Shown: one piece after another, positions 41,988 through 50,713 of the stretch
Layout of the letters: each line of letters opens with the position of its first letter
Position numbering within the stretch: the stretch's first letter is position 1
NCBI RefSeq assembly: GCF_024580145.1
Contig: NZ_JANINI010000014.1
Location: forward strand, 26,084-90,083
Reading direction: 5' to 3'
Length of the DNA: 64,000 bases
Origin: Methyloversatilis sp. XJ19-49
GTDB taxonomy: Bacteria; Pseudomonadota; Gammaproteobacteria; Burkholderiales; Rhodocyclaceae
Made by a program: the position numbers and the translations under genes
The notes under the pieces: generated by a model
Told to the model about the DNA's origin: nothing
Seen by the model: the letters and a program-made list of their open reading frames with translations, nothing else
Database searches by the model: none

Positions 41988-44003
41988 ATGCATCACTCGC
42001 ATTCATTGCGAAGCGCCGTGCTGGTCGCTTCGATTGCAGCCATGGCCGTGCCGGTCGCGGCGCAAACCATCAAGGATCTGCCCACCGTCGTCGTGACCGG
42101 CAATCCGCTCGGCAGCGATCTGTCCGATCTGGTCAGCCCGGTATCGATCATGGACGGCAACGATCTGACGTTGCGCGGTGCCAGCACGCTGGGCGAAACG
42201 GTGGGCACGCTACCCGGCGTCAGCAGCACCTGGTTCGGACCGAATTCGAGCCGGCCGGTCATCCGCGGTCTGGACGGCGACCGGGTGCGCATTCTGAGCA
42301 ATGGCGGCGCGACGGTCGATGCGTCGTCGCTGTCTTTCGATCATGCGGTCACGACCGATCCACTGGTGATCGAACGGGTCGAAGTGGTACGTGGCCCGGC
42401 GGCGCTGATGTATGGCGGCAATGCGGTCGGCGGCGTAGTCAATACGCTGGACAACCGCATTCCCCAGGGGGCGATGTCCGGTGCCAGCGGCCGCCTCGAC
42501 GGCGTGATCGGCGGTGCCGATTCGACGCGTGCCGTCGCCGGTCGGGCCGAATACGGCGCAAATGGCTTCAATCTGCATGTGGACGGTTTCAGCCGCCGCA
42601 CCAGCGACCTGCGCATTCCACGCAGCAGCGGCGCATCGCGGCTGCGCAATTCGGCAGCCGAAAGCGAGGGCGGTGGCATCGGCTTTTCGCTGGCCGGCGA
42701 CAAGGGTTATGTCGGTGCGTCCTACGGCTTGTACGACACCCTGTACGGCACGGTCGCCGAGCCGTCGATCACCATCGACATGCGCAGCGAGCGCTGGGAC
42801 CTGGCCGGCGAGGCGCGCGATCTGGGCGGTTTCATCACCGGCATGAAATTCCGCGCCGGTCACACCGATTACAAGCATGTCGAACTGGACGATGGCGCGC
42901 CCGAGACCCGATTCTTCAACAAGGGGACCGATTTCCGGGTCGAGGCCAGCCATGCGCCGATAGGTGCCTTCCGCGGCGTATTCGGCGTGCAGCTCGACAG
43001 CAGCGACTTTTCGGCGCTCGGCGCAGAGGCCTTCGTGCCGTCCACCAGCACCGATACGCGCGCACTGTTCGTGTTCGAGGAAACAAAGATCGGCGACCTA
43101 AAGCTCACCTTCGGCGGGCGCATCGAGCGGGCCAAGGTCAGCACCGACGGCGGTGGCCCGGATGACGCGAACAACCCGGGTACGCCGCGCTTCGACCCGT
43201 CGCAGGAGCGCCGCTTCACGGCGCGCAGCGCAGCCTTCGGCGCCATCTACCCGCTGAACGACGTGTTTTCGGTGGCCAGCCAGCTGGCGCACACCGAGCG
43301 TGCCCCGACCTTTTACGAGCTGTTCGCCAATGGCCCGCATGCCGCCACCGGCAATTACGAACTGGGCAACACCGCGCTCGATACCGAGAAATCGAACTCG
43401 ATCGACCTGCAGCTTCGGGTCAAGAGCGGTGAGCACAGCGGCAGCGTAGGCGTATTCCACAGCCGCTTCAACAACTACATCGCGCTGTCGGGCAGCGGGC
43501 GCAACCGCGAAGAAGACGGCCTGATCGACCCAGCAGGTGAATTGCCTGAATTCACTTACAACGCGGTGCCGGCCAGATTCACCGGTGTCGAGGCGCAGGC
43601 GCACCTGCTGCTGTGCCGCTGCGCCGGCGAACTGCACCTCGATCTGCAGGCTGACATGGTGCGCGCCAGCAACCGCGACACCGGCGAGCCGCTGCCGCGC
43701 ATTGCGCCGATGCGAGCGCTGGCCGCGTTGAACTGGCACCGCGACCGACTGCAACTGCGGCTCGAGGCGCAGGGCGTGCGCCGGCAGGACCGGATAGACA
43801 GCGACGGCACGCCGACCGCCGGCTACACGCTGGTCAACGCATTTGCCAGCTATGGCTTCTCCGCGGGTGGCCTGGGTTGGGAAGCCTGGCTGCGCGGCAA
43901 CAATCTGTTCGATACCGAAGCACGCAATCACGTGTCCTTCCTGAAGACGATTGCACCGCTGCCCGGGCGCAGCGTGATGGCGGGTCTGCGGATGAATTTC
44001 TGA
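41988..44003 (+). CDS. TonB-dependent outer-membrane receptor (ZnuD-like)
   Basis: A 671-aa receptor. Signal peptide (SAVLVASIAAMAVPVAA|QT), a plug domain (LPTVVVTGNPLG, STLGETVGTLPGVSSTWFGPNSSRPVIRGLDGDRVRIL, VERVEVVRGPAALMYGGNAVGGVVNTL), then a 22-strand barrel ending in the canonical terminal Phe (MAGLRMNF). The plug motif with NSSRPVIRGLDGDRVRIL and the compact barrel are like ZnuD-type zinc receptors; an extracellular CRC motif (LLLCRCAGE) is present. Import of zinc or another metal chelate is likely. The TonB-like gene at 25 kb is a possible partner. Confidence 0.88.
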   Translation: MHHSHSLRSAVLVASIAAMAVPVAAQTIKDLPTVVVTGNPLGSDLSDLVSPVSIMDGNDLTLRGASTLGETVGTLPGVSSTWFGPNSSRPVIRGLDGDRVRILSNGGATVDASSLSFDHAVTTDPLVIERVEVVRGPAALMYGGNAVGGVVNTLDNRIPQGAMSGASGRLDGVIGGADSTRAVAGRAEYGANGFNLHVDGFSRRTSDLRIPRSSGASRLRNSAAESEGGGIGFSLAGDKGYVGASYGLYDTLYGTVAEPSITIDMRSERWDLAGEARDLGGFITGMKFRAGHTDYKHVELDDGAPETRFFNKGTDFRVEASHAPIGAFRGVFGVQLDSSDFSALGAEAFVPSTSTDTRALFVFEETKIGDLKLTFGGRIERAKVSTDGGGPDDANNPGTPRFDPSQERRFTARSAAFGAIYPLNDVFSVASQLAHTERAPTFYELFANGPHAATGNYELGNTALDTEKSNSIDLQLRVKSGEHSGSVGVFHSRFNNYIALSGSGRNREEDGLIDPAGELPEFTYNAVPARFTGVEAQAHLLLCRCAGELHLDLQADMVRASNRDTGEPLPRIAPMRALAALNWHRDRLQLRLEAQGVRRQDRIDSDGTPTAGYTLVNAFASYGFSAGGLGWEAWLRGNNLFDTEARNHVSFLKTIAPLPGRSVMAGLRMNF

Positions 44004-44074
44004 GCGCAACGAAGCGGTGGGCGGGCGCCTGTCACGTCTGCTTACCGGATCGGCGCGCAGCGCGGAGGGTTTGC

Positions 44075-44085
44075 GGGGTAAAGTA
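44075..44085 (+). promoter_or_regulatory. GGGGTAAAGTA element (candidate -10) before the STAS gene
   Basis: The 11-mer GGGGTAAAGTA is found here and again at 45411-45421 upstream of hslV. In both places TAAAGT could be a -10 hexamer with a G-rich extension. The distance to the start codon is 67 bp here. No -35 is obvious. Confidence 0.3.
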
Positions 44086-44152
44086 AAGATCTGTATCGAC
44101 TTTGGGCAAGCAGTGCCGTTAACCCTTCGGGTTGACCCGATATCTTTCTCCC

Positions 44153-45385
44153 GTGGCCTTTTCATTCTTCAAGAAATCACCTGCTCCGCAGGTCGAGACG
44201 CGCAAACCCGTGCAGCCCGCCCGTGGCGGCTCGGTGTCGCGTCCGCCTCAGAGCGCGCCGCCCCGGAGCGCGCCAGCGAGCGGGCCGCTCAGCGTTTCGC
44301 CGAGTGTGTCGCCGTCGGGCGGCCTGATTTCACTCGACTTCATCTCACGCGACCCGCTCGAAGGCGCGCGCCGCATGGGCAAGGGCGAGCTCGAGGTGCA
44401 GGACGTTTCCAGCGGACTGCACCCGGTGGTCGAAGAGGCGGCGATGCTGTTCGCCAATGGCGAGGATGAGGCCGCACTGAATGCACTGGAGCGCGCCACC
44501 TTCGACGATCTTGGCAGTTCCGCCGAGCAGGTGTGGTCGATGCTGTTCGATCTGTGCCACGCGCTCGGTCGCTGCGACGCGTTCGAGGCGCATGCACTGG
44601 CCTACGCCGAACGTTTCGAGCGCTCGGCGCCGACCTGGCCGGCGAGTCCGTCCAGGGGCGCGGCCAACGGCCCGCCGACGCTGACCTTGTCCGGCAAGCT
44701 GTCCGAGGCCAGCCGCGCGATGATCGACCAGTTCGACCGCCTTGCGTGCAAGACACCGTTGCTAAGGCTGGACACCGCCCGGGTGCAGGATGTGGACGAG
44801 GATGGCGCAAGAATGCTGACCGAGGCGTTGGTGAAAGTCCGGCGCAGCGGGCATCGAGTGGCGATGATCAATGTCACTCACCTGCGGGATCTGCTGGCGC
44901 CGCGCGTCATTCCGGGCACGGCAGCGCTGCCGGAACAATGGCTGCTCTATCTGGAAGCGCTGCAGCAGCTGGGCGATGAAGCCGCCTTCGAGGAATTTGC
45001 CATCCAGTACGCGGTGACTTTCGAACAGTCGCCGCCATCATGGGATGCGCGCTGGGTGTCGGCCACGCTGCTGCCGTCGGCGCCTGAACCGGTCAAGTCT
45101 GTCGGCAAGCCGGCGGTTGCATTGCAGGGCGAAATCACCGGCGCCAGGCAGGACGCGTTTGCCGTACTGACGGCCGGCGATCATCCGCCGGGTGTGCTGA
45201 AGGTCGAATGCTGCGATCTCAAGCGCATGGACTTCATCAGTGCCGGCCTCCTGTTCAACGTCATCACGGCCGTGCAGGCCACCGGCCGCCAACCGCGATT
45301 CGTAGAGGTGCGCCCGATGATTGCAGCGCTGTTCGTGCTGATCGGCGTGGCTGCAGTGGCGGAAATCCAGCAGCGGCATTTCTGA
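44153..45385 (+). CDS. STAS-domain protein of unknown function
   Basis: A 410-aa cytoplasmic protein. The start is taken as the GTG at 44153 (VAFSFFKKSPAP), giving a short basic N terminus; a TTG lies 21 bp upstream. A Pro/Ser-rich linker (residues ~15-55) is followed by helical repeats with two parallel blocks (EDEAALNALERATFDDLG…, EQWLLYLEALQQLGDEAAFEEFAIQYAVTFEQSPPSW). A C-terminal STAS-like fold contains VLKVECCDLKRMDFISAGLLFNVI and VEVRPMIAALFVLIGV. STAS proteins are anti-sigma antagonist or scaffolding modules. It precedes hslVU by 66 bp, a linkage seen in related bacteria. Confidence 0.82.
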   Translation: MAFSFFKKSPAPQVETRKPVQPARGGSVSRPPQSAPPRSAPASGPLSVSPSVSPSGGLISLDFISRDPLEGARRMGKGELEVQDVSSGLHPVVEEAAMLFANGEDEAALNALERATFDDLGSSAEQVWSMLFDLCHALGRCDAFEAHALAYAERFERSAPTWPASPSRGAANGPPTLTLSGKLSEASRAMIDQFDRLACKTPLLRLDTARVQDVDEDGARMLTEALVKVRRSGHRVAMINVTHLRDLLAPRVIPGTAALPEQWLLYLEALQQLGDEAAFEEFAIQYAVTFEQSPPSWDARWVSATLLPSAPEPVKSVGKPAVALQGEITGARQDAFAVLTAGDHPPGVLKVECCDLKRMDFISAGLLFNVITAVQATGRQPRFVEVRPMIAALFVLIGVAAVAEIQQRHF

Positions 45386-45410
45386 ATCGATCCACCCGGT
45401 CGCGCCCGCA

Positions 45411-45421
45411 GGGGTAAAGTA
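45411..45421 (+). promoter_or_regulatory. GGGGTAAAGTA element (candidate -10) before hslV
   Basis: Second copy of the 11-mer described at 44075, 30 bp before the hslV ATG. HslVU is normally heat-shock controlled; I did not see a sigma-32 consensus (CTTGAA and CCCCATNT) here. Confidence 0.3.
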
Positions 45422-45451
45422 CGCGACCTCTCTGCTTCATCAGGATCAGGC

Positions 45452-45991
45452 ATGGAACAGTTTCACGGCACGACCATCCTTTCGGTGCGCCGTTCGGGGC
45501 AGGTTGCGCTCGGCGGCGACGGCCAGGTCACGCTCGGCAACATCGTCGTCAAGTCCACGGCACGCAAGGTACGTCGTCTTTATCAGGGTCGCATCCTGGC
45601 CGGTTTCGCCGGCGGTACGGCCGACGCCTTCACGCTGTTCGAGCGTTTCGAAACCAAGCTGGAGAAGCATCAGGGGCATTTGCTGCGCAGTGCGGTCGAA
45701 CTGGCCAAGGACTGGCGCACCGATCGCATGCTGCGCCGGCTTGAAGCCATGCTCGCCGTGGCCGATCGCGAATCGTCGCTGATCATCACCGGCAACGGCG
45801 ATGTGCTTGAACCGGAAGGCGGCATCGTTGCCATAGGATCGGGCGGCGCCTACGCCCAGGCTGCCGCCCGCGCACTGATCGAAAACACCGAACTGTCTGC
45901 CAGCGACGTGATTTCGAAGTCGCTCGGTATTGCCGGCGATCTGTGCATCTACACCAATCAGAGCCACACCATCGAAGTGATCGAATGGTGA
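45452..45991 (+). CDS. hslV: ATP-dependent protease subunit HslV
   Basis: A 179-aa N-terminal-threonine peptidase forming a double hexamer capped by HslU. The processed N terminus [23 protein letters not shown] lies after MEQFHG, and the propeptide is removed to expose Thr. Later segments [47 protein letters not shown] and the C-terminal [14 protein letters not shown] are canonical. It overlaps or abuts hslU, with which it forms a proteasome-like complex degrading misfolded and regulatory proteins. Confidence 0.98.
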   Translation: MEQFHGTTILSVRRSGQVALGGDGQVTLGNIVVKSTARKVRRLYQGRILAGFAGGTADAFTLFERFETKLEKHQGHLLRSAVELAKDWRTDRMLRRLEAMLAVADRESSLIITGNGDVLEPEGGIVAIGSGGAYAQAAARALIENTELSASDVISKSLGIAGDLCIYTNQSHTIEVIEW

Positions 45992-46017
45992 CGAATACTG
46001 CCGCTTCCAGTCACACC

Positions 46018-47340
46018 ATGACGCCATCCGAAATCGTGTCCGAACTGGACAAACACATCGTCGGGCAGACGCGCGCCAAGCGCGCGGTTGCCGTGGCGCT
46101 GCGCAACCGCTGGCGCCGCGCCCAGGTGGCCGAACCGCTGCGTACCGAAATCACGCCGAAGAACATCCTGATGATCGGGCCGACCGGTGTCGGCAAGACC
46201 GAGATCGCGCGCCGACTGGCGCGACTGGCCAACGCGCCCTTCATCAAGGTCGAGGCGACCAAGTTCACCGAAGTGGGTTATGTCGGACGTGATGTCGACA
46301 GCATCATCCGCGACCTGATGGAAATCGCGATCAAGGACCTGCGCGAGCGCGCGATGAAGGCGTCGCGCACGCGCGCCGAGGACGCCGCGGAAGACCGCAT
46401 TCTCGACGTGTTGCTGCCGCCTGCCCGCCCGACCGGTTTCGGCACCGACGCGCCGCCGGCGGAAGAGTCCGGCACGCGCCAGAAATTCCGCAAGAAGCTG
46501 CGCGAGGGGGAACTGGACGACAAGGAAATCGACATCGAGGTCGCGCAGTCGGCGCAGTCGATGGAGATACTGACGCCGCCCGGCATGGAGGAACTGTCCG
46601 GTCAGCTGCAGTCGATGTTCCAGAACATCGGCAACCCGCGCCGCAGCCGGCGCCGCATGACCATCGCGGAAGCGATGCGCGTGCTGACCGACGAAGAGGC
46701 TGCCCTGCTGGTGAACGAGGACGAGGTGAAGCAGCAGGCGCGGGTCGCGGTCGAACAGCACGGCATCGTGTTCCTCGACGAAATCGACAAGATCGCCACG
46801 CGCTCGGAGCACGGTGGTGCGGACGTGTCGCGCCAGGGCGTGCAGCGCGACCTGCTGCCGCTGGTCGAAGGCACGACCATCAGCACCAAGTACGGCATGG
46901 TGAAGACCGATCACATCCTGTTCATCGCCAGCGGCGCCTTCCACCTGTCGCGCCCGAGCGACCTGATCCCGGAAATGCAGGGCCGCTTCCCGATCCGGGT
47001 CGAACTCGAATCCTTGTCGGTGGAAGATTTCGAACGCATCCTGACGGCCACCGACGCCTGCCTCACGCGCCAGTACAGTGCGCTGCTGGGCACCGACGGC
47101 GTGGCGCTGGATTTCACCGCCGACGGTATCCGCCGGCTGGCCGAAGTCGCCTGGTCGGTGAATGAGCGCACCGAGAACATCGGCGCGCGCCGCCTGCATA
47201 CAGTGATGGAAAAGCTGCTGGAAGACGTGTCTTTCGACGCCGGCCGGCACGACAGCGCACTGACCGTCGATGCCGCCTATGTCGACGTCCGCCTGGGCGA
47301 ACTGTCGCAGAGCGAAGACCTTGCCCGCTATGTGCTTTGA
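46018..47340 (+). CDS. hslU: ATP-dependent protease ATPase subunit HslU
   Basis: A 440-aa AAA+ unfoldase for HslV. The N terminus [34 protein letters not shown] matches the family start, so I use the ATG at 46018; an ATG at 45985 overlapping the hslV stop would add 11 residues. Walker [16 protein letters not shown], pore loop [16 protein letters not shown]-domain (~residues 110-240), Walker [14 protein letters not shown], sensor 2 [20 protein letters not shown], and the C-terminal LARYVL that docks in HslV. Confidence 0.96.
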   Translation: MTPSEIVSELDKHIVGQTRAKRAVAVALRNRWRRAQVAEPLRTEITPKNILMIGPTGVGKTEIARRLARLANAPFIKVEATKFTEVGYVGRDVDSIIRDLMEIAIKDLRERAMKASRTRAEDAAEDRILDVLLPPARPTGFGTDAPPAEESGTRQKFRKKLREGELDDKEIDIEVAQSAQSMEILTPPGMEELSGQLQSMFQNIGNPRRSRRRMTIAEAMRVLTDEEAALLVNEDEVKQQARVAVEQHGIVFLDEIDKIATRSEHGGADVSRQGVQRDLLPLVEGTTISTKYGMVKTDHILFIASGAFHLSRPSDLIPEMQGRFPIRVELESLSVEDFERILTATDACLTRQYSALLGTDGVALDFTADGIRRLAEVAWSVNERTENIGARRLHTVMEKLLEDVSFDAGRHDSALTVDAAYVDVRLGELSQSEDLARYVL

Positions 47341-47420
47341 GCGCACACCGCTGCGTACCGCTCTTTCCGTCTTTCCGAGCTTCTGCCTGAAGGTCCCCTG
47401 TCCGTCTACCTGAGCGTCCG

Positions 47421-47900
47421 ATGACCCCGATCGCCCGTACCCGCCTGCTGTTCGTCCTGTCCTACCTCTGTTTCGGCCTCGTTGCCTATGCGCTCTACCT
47501 GCAGCACGTCGAACGCCTGGCGCCGTGCCCGTTGTGCATCCTGCAGCGCTACGCCTTTGCCGGTACCGGCCTGTTCCTGTTGCTGAGCGCGTTGTTCGGC
47601 GGCGCGCTGTCGCGCAGCGGGCTGTGGCTGGCGGCGCTGGTCGCCGGCGCGGGCGCTGCGATTGCCGGTCGGCATGTCTATGTGCTGTACCACCCGTCGG
47701 TCAGCTGCGGTCTCGATCCGGTCGAGGATTTCGTCAACAGCCTGCCGCCCGCGCAATGGCTGCCGCAACTGTTCTTCGCCGACGGCGCCTGCGGCGCAAA
47801 GCTGCCGCCGATCTTCGGGCTCGACATTCCGGAGTGGTCGCTCGCGTGGTTGGTCGCCCTGGTGTTGACCGCCGTGCTGCTTTCGTGGCGCAGGCACTGA
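47421..47900 (+). CDS. dsbB: Disulfide bond formation protein B
   Basis: A 159-aa four-helix inner-membrane quinone reductase that reoxidises DsbA. The first periplasmic loop has CPLC in LAPCPLCILQRYAF and the second carries the cysteine pair in VSCGLDPVED and ADGACGAKLP. The quinone-proximal Arg is in the LQRY segment. Four hydrophobic stretches are visible. It is 80 bp after hslU. It supports periplasmic disulfides such as those of the Sox cytochromes. Confidence 0.96.
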   Translation: MTPIARTRLLFVLSYLCFGLVAYALYLQHVERLAPCPLCILQRYAFAGTGLFLLLSALFGGALSRSGLWLAALVAGAGAAIAGRHVYVLYHPSVSCGLDPVEDFVNSLPPAQWLPQLFFADGACGAKLPPIFGLDIPEWSLAWLVALVLTAVLLSWRRH

Positions 47901-47966
47901 GCGGCCGCACCGGCTGTTCCATTTGTGCAGCATCCGGACGGGTGTCGAGCACAATCGACGGTTGCT

Positions 47967-47992
47967 GATGCACAATCCGTGTGCATCAATCT
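47967..47992 (+). terminator. Hairpin downstream of dsbB
   Basis: GATGCACA (47967-47974) pairs with TGTGCATC (47980-47987) over a 5-nt loop, followed by AATCTTTC. It may end the dsbB transcript, but it lies only 22 bp before the next start codon and could instead be an operator. Confidence 0.45.
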
Positions 47993-48009
47993 TTCTGCTT
48001 CCGGACACT

Positions 48010-49332
48010 ATGAATCATCAGAAAAAACCCGTCATCGTGGTGGTGGGCGGCGGTGCAGGCGGACTTGAGCTCGTCACCAGCCTCGGAGACCGCTACGGCG
48101 AAAAAGGCCTGGCCGACGTGGTGCTGGTCGATGCGTCGCCGATCCACATCTGGAAGCCGCATCTGCACGAAGTCGCGGCCGGACGCATGGACATGCACAT
48201 GCACCGGCTCGAATACGTCGCCCAGGCGCGCTGGCACAGCTTCGAGTTCCAGCTTGGCCGCATGACGGCAATCGACCGTGAGCGCAAGACCATCCACATC
48301 GAGGCGGTACCGGACTTCGATGGTGACCCCATGCTGCCGGAGCGCGAACTGCATTACGACTATCTGGTGATCGCCATCGGCAGCACGGTGAATACCTTCG
48401 GCATCCCGGGCGCCGATGCATTCACGATGGCGCTCGATTCGACCCACGACGCCGAACGCTTCCGGCAGAAGCTGGTGGCCGCCTGCATGCGCGCCGACGC
48501 GCGCGCCGAGCGCGGCGAGCCGCACCAGGTGTCGATCGCCATCATCGGAGCCGGTGCCACCGGCGTCGAACTGTCGGCCGAACTGCGGCACACCAGCAAG
48601 GTGTTGCGGGCTTTCGGGGTGCACAGCATGGATCCGCGGCAGGACGTCCGGATTACGTTGATCGAGGCGGCCGAACGCGTGCTGCCGGCGCTGCCGCTGC
48701 GAATTTCAGCCTCGGTCGAAGGCCTGCTCAGGAAAATGGGCATCGACGTACTGAAGTCCGAACGGGTCAGCGAAGTGAGCAAGGACGGTCTGGCCACGGC
48801 CAGCGGCCAGTTCATCCGCGCCGACCTGATGGTGTGGGCGGCCGGCATCAAGGCGCCGAACATGCTTGCCGGTTTAGGCGGACTGGAATCGAATCGCATC
48901 AACCAGCTCGTGGTGGATGATCATCTGACCAGCACGCGTGACCCGGACGTGTTTGCCTTCGGTGACTGTGCCGCCTGCGTCTGGCTGGACGGCGAAGGCA
49001 CGATTCCGCCGCGTGCCCAGGCGGCACACCAGCAGGCCAGCTATCTGGTGAAGATTCTGGACATGCGCCTGTTCGGGAAGGGCGATCCCGGCCCGTTCAA
49101 GTACAAGGACTTCGGTTCGCTGGTGTCACTGGGCAAGACCGGCGCAACCGGCAACCTGATGGGTGGCATCATCGGCGGCAGCATGTTCATCGAAGGTCTG
49201 GTGGCACGCGTGATGTACCGCTCGCTGTACCAGATGCACCAGATCGCGCTGCACGGCTGGATCAAGAGCTCGATCGACGCGTTGGCGCGCATCATCAAGC
49301 GCAGTACTGAGCCGCACGTAAAGCTGCATTGA
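48010..49332 (+). CDS. Type II NADH dehydrogenase-like FAD oxidoreductase
   Basis: A 440-aa monotopic flavoprotein resembling NDH-2. First dinucleotide fold VIVVVGGGAGGLELVTSLG (FAD); YDYLVIAIGSTVNTFGIPGA; second fold SIAIIGAGATGVELSAELRH (NADH); the FAD-binding PDVFAFGDCAACVW; and a quinone-site segment RAQAAHQQASYLVK. The C-terminal part has amphipathic/hydrophobic helices (GGIIGGSMFIEGLVARVMYRS) typical for membrane attachment. It would oxidise NADH and reduce quinone without pumping protons. Single gene; a short tandem repeat follows. Confidence 0.92.
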   Translation: MNHQKKPVIVVVGGGAGGLELVTSLGDRYGEKGLADVVLVDASPIHIWKPHLHEVAAGRMDMHMHRLEYVAQARWHSFEFQLGRMTAIDRERKTIHIEAVPDFDGDPMLPERELHYDYLVIAIGSTVNTFGIPGADAFTMALDSTHDAERFRQKLVAACMRADARAERGEPHQVSIAIIGAGATGVELSAELRHTSKVLRAFGVHSMDPRQDVRITLIEAAERVLPALPLRISASVEGLLRKMGIDVLKSERVSEVSKDGLATASGQFIRADLMVWAAGIKAPNMLAGLGGLESNRINQLVVDDHLTSTRDPDVFAFGDCAACVWLDGEGTIPPRAQAAHQQASYLVKILDMRLFGKGDPGPFKYKDFGSLVSLGKTGATGNLMGGIIGGSMFIEGLVARVMYRSLYQMHQIALHGWIKSSIDALARIIKRSTEPHVKLH

Positions 49333-49343
49333 GGCAGGATCGA

Positions 49344-49385
49344 GATTCAAGATTCAAGGTGCAAGGTGCAAGGTGCAAGGTGGGG
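49344..49385. repeat. 7-bp tandem repeat after the NDH-2-like gene
   Basis: Six consecutive heptamers: GATTCAA twice (49344-49357), GGTGCAA three times (49358-49378), then GGTGGGG. It fills the convergent gap between the NDH-2-like gene and moeB, ending on the base before the moeB stop codon. Confidence 0.8.
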
Positions 49386-50138
49386 TCAGGGCCGCTGCCC
49401 GCAGACTTCACACGCGGGATCGCGTGGCAGCGTGATGCTGCGCCACTCCATGCCGAGGGCGTCGAGCAGCAGCAGCCGGCCGGCCAGCGACCGGCCGGTG
49501 TGTGCCAGCAACTTCAGCGCTTCGGCGGCCTGCATAGTGCCGATGATGCCAGTCAGCGGCGCAAACACGCCCATCACCGCGCAGCGTACCTCGTCGGCGT
49601 CGCCGCCTTCCGGAAACAGACAGTGGTAGCAGGGTGCATCGGCGTCGCGGCTGTCGAACACCGACACCTGACCGTCGAAACGGATCGCCGCACCGGATAC
49701 CAGCGGCGTGCGCGCGGCCACGCAGGCGCGGTTGATGGCATGGCGGGTGGCGAAATTGTCGCTGCAGTCGAGCACCACATCGGCCGCCTCGACCTGTTCG
49801 CGCAAGGCGTCTCCAGCCAGCCGTGTCTTGAGCGCGATCACCTCGATGCCCGGATTGATGTCGTGCAGCGATTCTCTCGCCGACTCGACCTTGGCCTGCC
49901 CGACCGAATGCTGCCGGTGCAGTACCTGTCGCTGCAGATTGGTGAGGTCTACCTCGTCATCGTCGACGATCACCAGCGTGCCGACACCGGCGGCCGCCAT
50001 GTAGAGCGCTGCAGGGCAGCCCAGGCCACCGGCGCCGACTATCAGGGCACGCGAGGCGAGCAGCCTGTCCTGTCCTTCGATGCCGATAGGGTCCAGCAGG
50101 ATGTGCCGGCTGTAACGCAGCAGTTGTTCGTCGTTCAT
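49386..50138 (-). CDS. moeB: MoeB/ThiF-family adenylyltransferase
   Basis: A 250-aa E1-like enzyme that adenylates the C-terminal Gly of a ubiquitin-like sulfur carrier (MoaD or ThiS). Nucleotide-binding loop ALIVGAGGLGCPAALYMAAAG, the Arg finger region LTNLQRQVLH, DVVLDCSDNFATRHAINRACV, and the zinc cysteines in APCYHCLFPEG and the C-terminal CEVCGQ. Without MoaD/ThiS genes nearby the pathway is uncertain, but molybdopterin synthesis fits the presence of mog and SoxC. It is last in the gpmA-envC-ctpA run. Confidence 0.93.
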   Translation of the reverse strand: MNDEQLLRYSRHILLDPIGIEGQDRLLASRALIVGAGGLGCPAALYMAAAGVGTLVIVDDDEVDLTNLQRQVLHRQHSVGQAKVESARESLHDINPGIEVIALKTRLAGDALREQVEAADVVLDCSDNFATRHAINRACVAARTPLVSGAAIRFDGQVSVFDSRDADAPCYHCLFPEGGDADEVRCAVMGVFAPLTGIIGTMQAAEALKLLAHTGRSLAGRLLLLDALGMEWRSITLPRDPACEVCGQRP

Positions 50139-50165
50139 CGCAGATAAGGTTGCCGCCGTGCGGTG

Positions 50166-50627
50166 TCAGCGGTAGTCGCGCAGTTCGGTCGGCGTGTCGT
50201 CATGGTCGCCGTGCGGATGATGCTGCCAGGCCTTGACATAGATTTCGTTCGATTTCTTGATCAGCCGTTCCGGTTGTCGCAGGTTGCGCAGCTGGGTGTC
50301 TTCGCAGAAGTGCAGCAGCGAGCGCACGATGCGCATCACCAGCCCGGTGTCGGTGTGAAAGCCGTTCTCGTCGAGCAGCCGCTCGATGCTGCGGAAACTG
50401 TGCTCGGTCAGGCTGTATTCGATGGCCAGTGCCCGACCGCGGCGACCGGTGACGGTGATGTTGCCCTGTGCGGTCAGAAAGCGGCTGGCTTCATCGATAC
50501 GCTCGTAGCTGCGCAGGCTGAAGCGCAGCTCACGGTGCTTCATCAGGCCGGCCTGCGGCCCGTAACCCGGCTTGCGCGGGGCGCGGTGTTCGCGACCGAA
50601 ACGGCGCTGGCTTGCATGCGCGGCCAT
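50166..50627 (-). CDS. Hypothetical protein between ctpA and moeB, 153 aa
   Basis: No family is recognised. The N terminus is basic and low in complexity (ASQRRFGREHRAPRKPGYGP), followed by a compact alpha/beta domain: RELRFSLRSYERIDEASRFLTAQGNITVTGRRGRALAIEYSL, then a helical segment (DTGLVMRIVRSLLHFCEDTQLRNLRQ) and a His/Asp-rich tail (WQHHPHGDHDDT). The ATG at 50627 has the best spacing from AGGAG (seven bases); an ATG three bases earlier is also possible. The metal-binding-looking tail is notable. Cytoplasmic; co-directional with moeB. Confidence 0.7.
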   Translation of the reverse strand: MAAHASQRRFGREHRAPRKPGYGPQAGLMKHRELRFSLRSYERIDEASRFLTAQGNITVTGRRGRALAIEYSLTEHSFRSIERLLDENGFHTDTGLVMRIVRSLLHFCEDTQLRNLRQPERLIKKSNEIYVKAWQHHPHGDHDDTPTELRDYR

Positions 50628-50650
50628 CATTCAGCTCCTCAATCCGGTAG

Positions 50651-50680
50651 GTTCTAAGGTCCGCACGCGGACCTTAGAAC
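50651..50680. repeat. Perfect 13-bp inverted repeat between ctpA and the hypothetical gene
   Basis: GTTCTAAGGTCCG (50651-50663) and CGGACCTTAGAAC (50668-50680) form a perfect stem with a 4-nt loop. There is no T tract on the minus strand, on which the flanking genes are read. It might attenuate read-through from ctpA or bind a regulator. Confidence 0.7.
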
Positions 50681-50713
50681 ACGCTGGCCGGACCGCGTGG
50701 TTGCGGTCGCAGC

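Noticed and set aside
47901..48009. tRNA gene in the dsbB/NDH-2 gap
   Set aside because: The hairpin there has no cloverleaf, T-loop (GGTTCRANTCC) or CCA; no tRNA was recognised in any other gap either.
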